Shown piece by piece: positions 31,471 to 38,792 of a stretch of 64,000 nucleotides of DNA. Position numbers and translations under genes: made by a program. Source of the DNA: Halovivax cerinus (lineage in GTDB: Archaea > Halobacteriota > Halobacteria > Halobacteriales > Natrialbaceae); NCBI RefSeq assembly GCF_024498195.1, contig NZ_CP101824.1, forward strand, positions 496,001-560,000. The letters run 5' to 3'. Every line of letters begins with the position of its first letter. The stretch's first letter is position 1. A model generated the notes under the pieces. It did not search any database. It saw only the letters and a program-made list of their open reading frames with translations, and was not told the DNA's origin.

Positions 31471-34325
31471 CGTCGCCGAACCCCCGACAGCGCGAGTTGA
31501 TCGAGAGCACGGACGGGTGCTACCTCGTCGACGCCGGACCCGGGACCGGAAAGACGTTCACCATCACCCGGCGGTACGCCGAGATCGTCGAACAGGACGA
31601 TGTCGAACCAGACGACATCCTGCTAAATACGTTTACGCGGAACGCCGCGACGGAGATGCGCGACCGGATCGTCGCCCACTCCGAGTACGGCGCACGCGAA
31701 CTCCGCGATGCCCCGATCGGAACCTTCCACTCGCTCTGTAACGACATCCTCCGCGAACACGGCTTCGACGCGCCCTCGCACCTCGGCCTCGACGAGGCGA
31801 TCACACGGTCGACCAGTGTGCTCGAAGACGAAACGATCGAGGGCAAATACTTCCGGGAGTTCGTCGGCAAGTTCACGGACGATCACCCCGAGCACCACGA
31901 TCTCCTTCGGGCGATCTCGGATCCTGACGACATCCTGGACGTGATCAAGAACCTCGCAGCGAACGGCGTCTTCCCGACGATGGAAGGCTGGTATCGTGAC
32001 GCCGAGGAGCAGCTCTACGGCGACGCCGACGCCTTCGAGGCCGTCTTCGAGGAACTGAACCGCCCCCGGAACGGCGGGAGCAAACAGTCCGAGCTACGAG
32101 AATCGCTCACCGACTACGACTCCGATGCGTGCTATCTGCCCGACGCTCCGTCCAGAGCGGAGATTCGCGGCGAATCGGGATCGAAGGCGATTCCAGGGCA
32201 CGTCCGGACCCGTGTCTTCGAGGAGGATCGCGAGGGCCTGCTCGCGTTCGTCCACGACGTCTACGTCGAGTACCTGGCGTTCGCCCTCTCGCGAAACTAC
32301 CTCAATTTCTCGTTCCTCCAGCTGTTCGCGTTCGTCCACCTGTGCGAGAACGAGGCGCTACGCGACCGACTCACGTTCGAGTACGTGATGATCGACGAGT
32401 TCCAGGACACGAGCGAGATCCAGTTCAAACTCGCACTCTTACTCGCCGGGACTGAGAACGTCTGCGTCGTCGGCGACTGGAAGCAGAGCATCTACTCGTT
32501 CCAGTACGCCGACGTCGAGAACATTACCCAGTTCCAAGACCGACTCCATCGGTTCGTCGAGGACCTGAATTCCGACAGGTCCCGGATCGATGCGTCGTTC
32601 GACGAGGTGAACGAGATCGAACTGGACCGAAACTATCGATCCACGCAGGCGATCGTCAATCGATCCGAGGACGCGCTGGTCGTCCCCGGGACCGGGAGTG
32701 AGGAGGTCGACGCCGAAGCCGTGCTCGAGGACGTCGTGTCGCTCGAGGCCGAGACGGACGCGGATCACTCACACATCGAAGCGATCCAGCACGAGAACGA
32801 GCACGAAGCGGTCCTCACGAAGATCGGCGAGATCGTTGGGAACGAGGAGTACGCGGTTCGGGACGATAGAGACGGTGGAGGGAGTGATGGGCTCCGGCCA
32901 CCCAGGTATGGCGATATCGCGATCTTGACCCGTACGCGAGACTTCGGTCGGGAGCTGTTAGCGACCGCCGAGGAACACGGATTTCCGATGGCCTACGAGG
33001 GCGGCGTCGAACTCTTCCGGACCGACCCGGCCAAACTCCTGCTGGCGTGGCTGCGGATCCTCGAGGGTGGGACCGACGAGGATCGCGGCTGGGCGGTCGT
33101 CCTCGAACGAGCCGGCTACACGCTCGACGAGATGAAGCACGTGCTTTCGACTGGGTCCTATCCGTCCGGGATGGTCGCGTTCCGCGACGAACTCGACGGC
33201 CTCGAGACGGTGAGCGCCGTCGCCCACCGAGTCTTCGATCGGTACGGGTACGACGGTCCGACGGCCGAGGTTCTCAGCACGACGATCCAGTCGGTGTACG
33301 ACGCGACGACGATGACCCGCGGCGACCTGATCCGCTTTATCGAGCGCGAGGTCGAATCCGGTGCAACCCACGAGGTGACCGCTGCCGCAGGGTCGAACGC
33401 GGTTCGGGTGCAGACGATCCACGCGGCGAAGGGACTCGAGTATCCGATCGTGATCTTGGCGAATATGAACGCGAACAAATTCCCGTCGACGGGCGGGAGT
33501 GACGGTCGGATCGTCTACGACGAGCGATTCGGCCTTCGACAGCGAACGTGCTACGGAGAGGCCCACGACCAGCCGCACGTCTACGACAACTGGTATTGGG
33601 ACGTCCTCAAGTGCTGTCGTCCGACGGAGTACGACGAGGAACGCCGGCTGCTGTACGTCGCGATGACGCGAGCTGAGGACCACCTGGTATTCACGGCGGG
33701 CGAGGAGCCGAATACCTTCCTCGAAGAGCTGCCGGTAGCGGTGGAGACGTACGAGCCTGCAGTGGAACGGCCAGCCGTTGGTGAGACCGTCCAGACCCGG
33801 TTCGACGTCGGGATCCCGGAACCGGCGGGGCCGCGAGGCTACTCGCCACACTCGCTGATGAACGACGAGGTCTTCGAGGCGGTCGACGAGGGTCGGGGTG
33901 CCGAGTACGGGTCACGAGTGCACAATTTCGCCGAACGGTACGCGCTGGGCGAGGACGTCGAACCGCGGAGCGACGAGGAAGACGAGCATCATGTGGCAGA
34001 GCTGCTCGACTCGTTCGAGGGCGAGTTACGGGTCGAGGAGGATGCGTACATGCCACTCGAGGTCGACGGCGAGCAGGTAACCATACGCGGGGTGGTTGAT
34101 CTCGTCCACGTGGCCGAGGACGCTGTTGAGATCGTCGACTACAAAACCGTTCTGGGACGGCACGCCGAGGACGAGTACCGGACGCAACTGAGCGTCTACT
34201 GGCACGTGTTGAACGAGGTGTATCCGGATCGGGCGGTGACGGCGAGTCTGTTCTACACGGCCGAAGGTGAGTTGGTGGAGATGGAGCCGCTATCGAAGGA
34301 CGTGATCGGCTCGTTGATGGAATAA
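31467..34325 (+). CDS. AddA/UvrD-like SF1A helicase with C-terminal PD-(D/E)XK nuclease
   Basis: This 952-residue protein has all SF1A motifs: Q-motif NPRQRELI, Walker A AGPGTGKT (23-30), Ia LNTFTRNAATEM, II IDEFQDTS (DEFQD at 310-314), III VVGDWKQSIYSFQ (335-346), IV LDRNYRST, V VQTIHAAKGLEYP and VI LLYVAMTRAEDHL. The C-terminal 80 residues carry a RecB-type nuclease (Asp 878 in GVVDL, Asp 891 and Lys 893 in VDYKT). Together with its overlapping partner it forms a helicase-nuclease that would unwind and cut DNA ends, as in AddAB. It could act in recombination or in degrading foreign DNA. Confidence 0.88.
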   Translation: MTSPNPRQRELIESTDGCYLVDAGPGTGKTFTITRRYAEIVEQDDVEPDDILLNTFTRNAATEMRDRIVAHSEYGARELRDAPIGTFHSLCNDILREHGFDAPSHLGLDEAITRSTSVLEDETIEGKYFREFVGKFTDDHPEHHDLLRAISDPDDILDVIKNLAANGVFPTMEGWYRDAEEQLYGDADAFEAVFEELNRPRNGGSKQSELRESLTDYDSDACYLPDAPSRAEIRGESGSKAIPGHVRTRVFEEDREGLLAFVHDVYVEYLAFALSRNYLNFSFLQLFAFVHLCENEALRDRLTFEYVMIDEFQDTSEIQFKLALLLAGTENVCVVGDWKQSIYSFQYADVENITQFQDRLHRFVEDLNSDRSRIDASFDEVNEIELDRNYRSTQAIVNRSEDALVVPGTGSEEVDAEAVLEDVVSLEAETDADHSHIEAIQHENEHEAVLTKIGEIVGNEEYAVRDDRDGGGSDGLRPPRYGDIAILTRTRDFGRELLATAEEHGFPMAYEGGVELFRTDPAKLLLAWLRILEGGTDEDRGWAVVLERAGYTLDEMKHVLSTGSYPSGMVAFRDELDGLETVSAVAHRVFDRYGYDGPTAEVLSTTIQSVYDATTMTRGDLIRFIEREVESGATHEVTAAAGSNAVRVQTIHAAKGLEYPIVILANMNANKFPSTGGSDGRIVYDERFGLRQRTCYGEAHDQPHVYDNWYWDVLKCCRPTEYDEERRLLYVAMTRAEDHLVFTAGEEPNTFLEELPVAVETYEPAVERPAVGETVQTRFDVGIPEPAGPRGYSPHSLMNDEVFEAVDEGRGAEYGSRVHNFAERYALGEDVEPRSDEEDEHHVAELLDSFEGELRVEEDAYMPLEVDGEQVTIRGVVDLVHVAEDAVEIVDYKTVLGRHAEDEYRTQLSVYWHVLNEVYPDRAVTASLFYTAEGELVEMEPLSKDVIGSLME

Positions 34326-34385
34326 GCGATTCCGAGAGCCAACGAATCCGACGCTTGCCTCCCTCGTTTCTGGATTGCTGTCCGC

Positions 34386-34562
34386 TCACTCGATGGGTAG
34401 CTCATCGTATGCATCTTCAATCGCGAGGTCACACTCCAGCTGTGGCTCCAGTGTCGTACTTCGACAGTCGAGTTTCAGCCGCTCGCGTTGCCAATCGAGT
34501 CCGTCCTTTCCGCGCCAGACGCCATGAAACCCGTAACAAAGAACGGGGGACTTTCTTCCCAT
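34386..34562 (-). CDS. Small hypothetical protein, 58 residues
   Basis: The minus-strand ORF starts MGRKSPVLCYGFHGVWRGK and ends EDAYDELPIE. Its amino-acid composition (Trp, Asp, Glu, few repeats) looks more protein-like than random frames nearby. No similarity was recognised. It may be a real small gene, or the remnant of a longer one, since the frame is open for some 20 codons upstream without a start. Confidence 0.35.
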   Translation of the reverse strand: MGRKSPVLCYGFHGVWRGKDGLDWQRERLKLDCRSTTLEPQLECDLAIEDAYDELPIE

Positions 34563-34585
34563 CCCGAAATAGCGGAGGGACCTGT

Positions 34586-34614
34586 CTGACTTTTTTAGCC
34601 AAAAGTTTTGTCAG
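34586..34614. promoter_or_regulatory. Inverted repeat in AT-rich promoter region of the DUF499 operon
   Basis: ctgac and gtcag flank an AT-rich core (tttttt, aaaag), giving a 29-bp imperfect palindrome about 230 bp before the DUF499 gene. It may be an operator or terminator. The flanking DNA is strongly AT-rich compared with the genes to the left. Confidence 0.35.
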
Positions 34615-34721
34615 TGGGCTCAATTGATATCCTCATCTCAATGACCCGGAAGCCAACTAACCAAAATAGTTTGAGGTCGATTAGTGTGCAATTATTGATT
34701 TCTAAATTAAATATCCTCAAG

Positions 34722-34838
34722 ATGAATGACAGTAATTTGGAAGGCTTCATCGAACAACCCCACGGCGTTACTCACTCCATAATTTCAGGGTTATCACAAA
34801 GCGAGTTCTTGACCGTTTTAGAATCTTATTGGAGGTAA
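34722..34838 (+). CDS. Small leader ORF, 38 residues, upstream of DUF499
   Basis: MNDSNLEGFIEQPHGVTHSI runs to a TAA that overlaps the ribosome-binding sequence ggaggt (34831-34836) of the next gene. This overlap suggests translational coupling and supports the ORF. A longer start at 34641 is possible. No family is recognised. It could be a real small subunit or only a leader peptide. Confidence 0.4.
   Translation: MNDSNLEGFIEQPHGVTHSIISGLSQSEFLTVLESYWR
34831..34836 (+). promoter_or_regulatory. Ribosome binding site of the DUF499 gene
   Basis: ggaggt lies 9 bp before the ATG at 34846. Strong Shine-Dalgarno sequences are unusual in haloarchaea, where most first genes are leaderless, so it marks an internal gene of a transcript that begins upstream. 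Confidence 0.6.
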
Positions 34839-34845
34839 ATCAACA

Positions 34846-37800
34846 ATGAATAGCCAATATCCAAGCCTGTTCGAATCATGCACTCCGCGAGACGATGTAC
34901 TGGATGGAACACTGCAGGAGGAGCAGTTCGCTGCGAGTCTCGCGACAGTTGCTCACTCATCCGACGATGCTGCGCCGGTGTATCGCGATGCAGCTGAGTT
35001 CTACGATATGACGTATCCCACTGACGGGCTTCGAACGCTCCTCAGTAATCTCACCGGCCGGTTTCTTTCGAGTGGTGGCTATGATAGCGGAGGCTATTCG
35101 AGCAGTATTCTGTGCCTCGACACTCGTTTTGGCGGTGGAAAGACCCACGACCTAATTGCGTCATATCATTTGGCTACGAATCCTACCGCTGTGGACGATC
35201 TCGGTCGCCATCTCCTCGATGCCGATGCAGATCTCGCAACGAACTACGTCGATGCCGTGGAGGAAGGGCTCGAAGTTGATTCCGCCGTATTCGTCGGTGG
35301 CCACGTCGACGCACGGAATGCCCGAAGCGACCGATCGGATCCAAACGCCCCGAACACCAGAACGATGTGGGGTGAGCTTGCCTATCAACTCTACGGGAGT
35401 GAGGGCTACGAACAAATCAAGGAGTATGACCAGGAACGGCAGGCTCCAGGCGGGAATACGCTCAAAGCCCTCTTCGAGTTTGGTGAAGGACCAGCGCTAA
35501 TCCTCGCGGACGAAATTGCGGCGTATCTAAAGGCCGCGTCCGGTGTCGAGGTGGGCAATACGACTCTCGCCAGCCAGACGCTCACGTTCATCCTATCGCT
35601 GCTGGAGACCGCATCGGAAGTCGAGAAGGTAACTGTCGTCTACAGTATCGCGGACACGGCATTCGAGGACGAAGCCGAGAACGTTCGTACTCTCATCGAC
35701 GAACTGAACCAGATCGGTCGTCGCCAGCACAAAACCATCACGCCGACGTCCGAAAACGAGGTCGGACAGGTACTCCAACACCGTCTCTTCGAGAATATTG
35801 AACGTGCACAGGCCGAGTCGATCGCGGAATCCTATTTCCAATATTATACTGAGGGAGATCGACAGTTCACGCAAGAAGCGACTGACGCGAGTTACGTCAA
35901 CCGACTCGAACGCGAGTATCCATTCCATCCAACGATCATCGATACACTCACCGAGAAGATTGACACCATTCCGAAGTTCCAGCGAACACGAGGCGCGCTC
36001 AAGCTCCTCGCTCGTGCCGTCTACTATCTCTGGAACAACCAGCCCGATCATTACGACCGACACTGGATTCGGCTCTACGACCTTTCCCCCGCAGATAACG
36101 CCCCTGATGGGAGTATTGACTCGACACTTCGTGAGACGCTATTCGAATTCGTCGATCTAAGTGCAGCACTCTCTGCAGATATCTACAGCGAAGACGATAC
36201 GGCGCACACACAACTCGAAGACAGGAAGTGGACCGAGAAAGGGATACCACGTCTGGGTAGTCACCTGACCACTACATTTCTCTGGCACAGCCTCGCCTAT
36301 GGGGAGCAAGCGACCGGGCTTACGCGTGCGGAGATGAATATCTCGCTCGGACATCCGGACATCAGATTCGACAACTACGACTCGGCGCTGGAGGCGCTCA
36401 CGGGGGGCGATATGAACGTCGCGTGCTACTACCTCTACGACGAGGAGCGCGTCCGCTTCAAGTCCGAACCGAATCTCCTCAAGATCATCAATCAGCGCGT
36501 GGATAACACACCCGACGCGCAGGCTCGTAATCGGTTCAAGTCGCGCCTTCAAAAATCCGAGGTGGGAACAGGCGGTTTCGAGACAGTAGTCTTCCCAGAG
36601 GCACCGGCCGATCTTCCGGACAAGGTGTCCAAACCGCAACTCGCCGTCATGCACATGGACTCGGCGCCAGTCTCCGACGGCGGAAACGAGATCCCGGACA
36701 AAATCCAGACACTGTATCAGAAGTCGGCCTCCAAGCACGGTGGAGAGACCCAAAGCCGTGTGTACAAGAACTACGTTCTCTTCCTCGCACCCAACGAGGA
36801 ACGCATCGATGGCGCCATCGACGCAGCACGAGAGTTGGAAGCCATCGAAGCACTACTTGACGACTCCCAACAGACTGCTGACCTCTCTAACGAGCAGCTC
36901 GAAGAACTTCGGGAGCGCCGCGACCGGACACACGGACTCCTTGGTGAACAGATTCGAGGCGTCTACCGACACCTGTACTATGTCGACCGCAACGGCCTGA
37001 CACACCTGGCAATCAACGCTACCGAGGCCAATGGTGGGACAACGCTGGTGAACGCCGTCGAAGAGACCCTTGAGGGCCGGTTGATTCGGGCCGACGCGAG
37101 CGCGAAGGGTGTCGCGTTTTTCAAGCAGAAACTCTGGCAGCAAACCCAGGATAGCATGACTACGGAACAGCTGGTCACGCAGTTCGCTAAGAAGCCAGGG
37201 CTTCCGTACCTGCTGAACACGAAGCCGGTCAGAAAGACGGTGGCGAAGATGGTGGACGACGCGGGGTACACCTACTGGGATAGTACGGCCAGTGAGAGCG
37301 GCCTTGCGTACTGGGATGGCGACGAAGACGACAGCCCAGAAAACTGGGGGAAGGCAGACCCACTCGCGGAGTCGGACGACGTCCGAACCAGCATCCGCGA
37401 TTCGGACGTGAAAATCGGTGACGGCTACGTTGTCTACACGGACATCGGCTCGCTCCTCGACGTCCATCACGAATCGATTCGAGCCCCGGCGGTCGAAGAA
37501 GCGCTGTGTGCGGAGGACAGTTGTAACGTTGAAGTCGATGCAGTTGGCGACTACTGTCCGGAGCACGAACCTGACAGTCCGACCTGTAGCCGATGTGGGA
37601 CGGCCGTCGAGGATGAAAGTCAGCTGAACGCACAGGGACTGTGTGATAATTGTAGCCGGCCCAGTGACTGGGAGCAATCGACCAGTCTGATGGCAGCCTC
37701 GCGTGCTTTCAACGAAGTCCGAACGCACGCACTGGGTAAGGCGACGTCCGGCGGTGATCCTGGCGTCGACCGCGTCACGGTCGAGACCGGCGGCGACGAA

Positions 37801-38151
37801 CAGCTTTCGAAAGGGTCGTTCATCGCTGGACGGCAGGCCTTCGGCGATCGAGCCGACTCCGTTTCGGTGCGGATGCAGTACGAGACGGAGTCGTCTGGCG
37901 GAGCCTCGTACCGCGCAACGTTTACTGGTGGCATCGACGAGTTCTCGAACGTGACGAACCAGCCGGATTCTTTCGGTGATGCGTCGCGAGTCGAGTTGAA
38001 GTTCCGCGTCGAGCTGGACGATCCGGAACCACTTACTGACGCTGAGGATGACGTCCTGGCAGAACTCAGAGAAGCCCTCGGAGACACCAGTATCGATGTG
38101 AAGGTTCAAGCACGAGGACCGGTCGAAGTAGCCCCAGAGGTTCACCAATGA
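34846..38151 (+). CDS. DUF499 (COG1483-type) AAA+ ATPase, predicted defence protein
   Basis: This 1,101-residue protein carries Walker A in LDTRFGGGKTHDL (94-101) and Walker B in ALILADEIAAYL (Asp-Glu 222-223). These are the hallmarks of DUF499 ATPases, which usually sit beside DUF1156 methyltransferases in anti-phage loci. A zinc-binding segment near the C-terminus (CAEDSCNVEVDAVGDYCPEH, then CSRCGTAVEDES and LCDNC) could bind nucleic acid or a partner. The last 150 residues are beta-rich. It overlaps the next gene by 4 bp (ATGA). GC is lower at the 5' end. Its exact action is unknown; a sensor or motor role is likely. Confidence 0.85.
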   Translation: MNSQYPSLFESCTPRDDVLDGTLQEEQFAASLATVAHSSDDAAPVYRDAAEFYDMTYPTDGLRTLLSNLTGRFLSSGGYDSGGYSSSILCLDTRFGGGKTHDLIASYHLATNPTAVDDLGRHLLDADADLATNYVDAVEEGLEVDSAVFVGGHVDARNARSDRSDPNAPNTRTMWGELAYQLYGSEGYEQIKEYDQERQAPGGNTLKALFEFGEGPALILADEIAAYLKAASGVEVGNTTLASQTLTFILSLLETASEVEKVTVVYSIADTAFEDEAENVRTLIDELNQIGRRQHKTITPTSENEVGQVLQHRLFENIERAQAESIAESYFQYYTEGDRQFTQEATDASYVNRLEREYPFHPTIIDTLTEKIDTIPKFQRTRGALKLLARAVYYLWNNQPDHYDRHWIRLYDLSPADNAPDGSIDSTLRETLFEFVDLSAALSADIYSEDDTAHTQLEDRKWTEKGIPRLGSHLTTTFLWHSLAYGEQATGLTRAEMNISLGHPDIRFDNYDSALEALTGGDMNVACYYLYDEERVRFKSEPNLLKIINQRVDNTPDAQARNRFKSRLQKSEVGTGGFETVVFPEAPADLPDKVSKPQLAVMHMDSAPVSDGGNEIPDKIQTLYQKSASKHGGETQSRVYKNYVLFLAPNEERIDGAIDAARELEAIEALLDDSQQTADLSNEQLEELRERRDRTHGLLGEQIRGVYRHLYYVDRNGLTHLAINATEANGGTTLVNAVEETLEGRLIRADASAKGVAFFKQKLWQQTQDSMTTEQLVTQFAKKPGLPYLLNTKPVRKTVAKMVDDAGYTYWDSTASESGLAYWDGDEDDSPENWGKADPLAESDDVRTSIRDSDVKIGDGYVVYTDIGSLLDVHHESIRAPAVEEALCAEDSCNVEVDAVGDYCPEHEPDSPTCSRCGTAVEDESQLNAQGLCDNCSRPSDWEQSTSLMAASRAFNEVRTHALGKATSGGDPGVDRVTVETGGDEQLSKGSFIAGRQAFGDRADSVSVRMQYETESSGGASYRATFTGGIDEFSNVTNQPDSFGDASRVELKFRVELDDPEPLTDAEDDVLAELREALGDTSIDVKVQARGPVEVAPEVHQ

Positions 38152-38789
38152 CGTCCCACCCCACTACGGAATCCGATCTGCAGGGAGCGAAGCCACTCCC
38201 CCAAAACAATCTCAGTACTGGACACTTCGGTAGTAGCGTGTATGGTGGCCGTCCAACGTTTGCGCTCACCAGGCGCGACGGCCCCGACGGTGCTCGCTTG
38301 ACACTATACGAACTCCTCCCGGAAGACCAAGCAACGGCACGTTGCGAGCGCCTGAAGCGCGGGAATCCGAACCGTGGACTCGTGATTGAGCCTTTCGACG
38401 AGGTGTTCGACGACTCGACCGATCCCGATGCAGACTGTTGGGAATGGGATACCTGGACAGCGGTGAAGGTATCCCGACTCTCTGAGAGTCGTCTACGGTC
38501 CATCCTCCCACTCGTTAAGGAAACCCTCGACGGTGCGGACATCGACGACACGGCTGTCACGAGCGGCGGTCACACCGATGTCTTCCTCCCGGAGACTGTG
38601 GGCGTCCGTCTCGCGCTGGGTTTCTTGGGTGTGAAGCCCATCCAGCGCGTCGATCGGATGCGGGCGTTCTGTCGTGGTATCGCGCAGATGAGCGACGAGG
38701 AGTGCTACTACTGGCACGCGAAGTGTCGATCGCCATCGAGCCCGAACGGCGAGAAGGCCTTACGAACGATGCTGACTTCGCATATCTAA
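38148..38789 (+). CDS. Conserved-looking protein between DUF499 and DUF1156 genes (possibly DUF7680)
   Basis: This 213-residue protein overlaps the DUF499 gene by 4 bp and precedes the methyltransferase by 3 bp, so it is translated as part of the same unit. It reads FALTRRDGPDGARLTLYELL and ends with MRAFCRGIAQMSDEECYYWHAKC. I tentatively link it to DUF7680, but the memory is weak. In bacterial DUF499/DUF1156 loci a DUF3780 protein takes a similar place, so this may be the functional equivalent. No catalytic motif was seen. Confidence 0.55.
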   Translation: MTSHPTTESDLQGAKPLPQNNLSTGHFGSSVYGGRPTFALTRRDGPDGARLTLYELLPEDQATARCERLKRGNPNRGLVIEPFDEVFDDSTDPDADCWEWDTWTAVKVSRLSESRLRSILPLVKETLDGADIDDTAVTSGGHTDVFLPETVGVRLALGFLGVKPIQRVDRMRAFCRGIAQMSDEECYYWHAKCRSPSSPNGEKALRTMLTSHI

Positions 38790-38792
38790 CTC

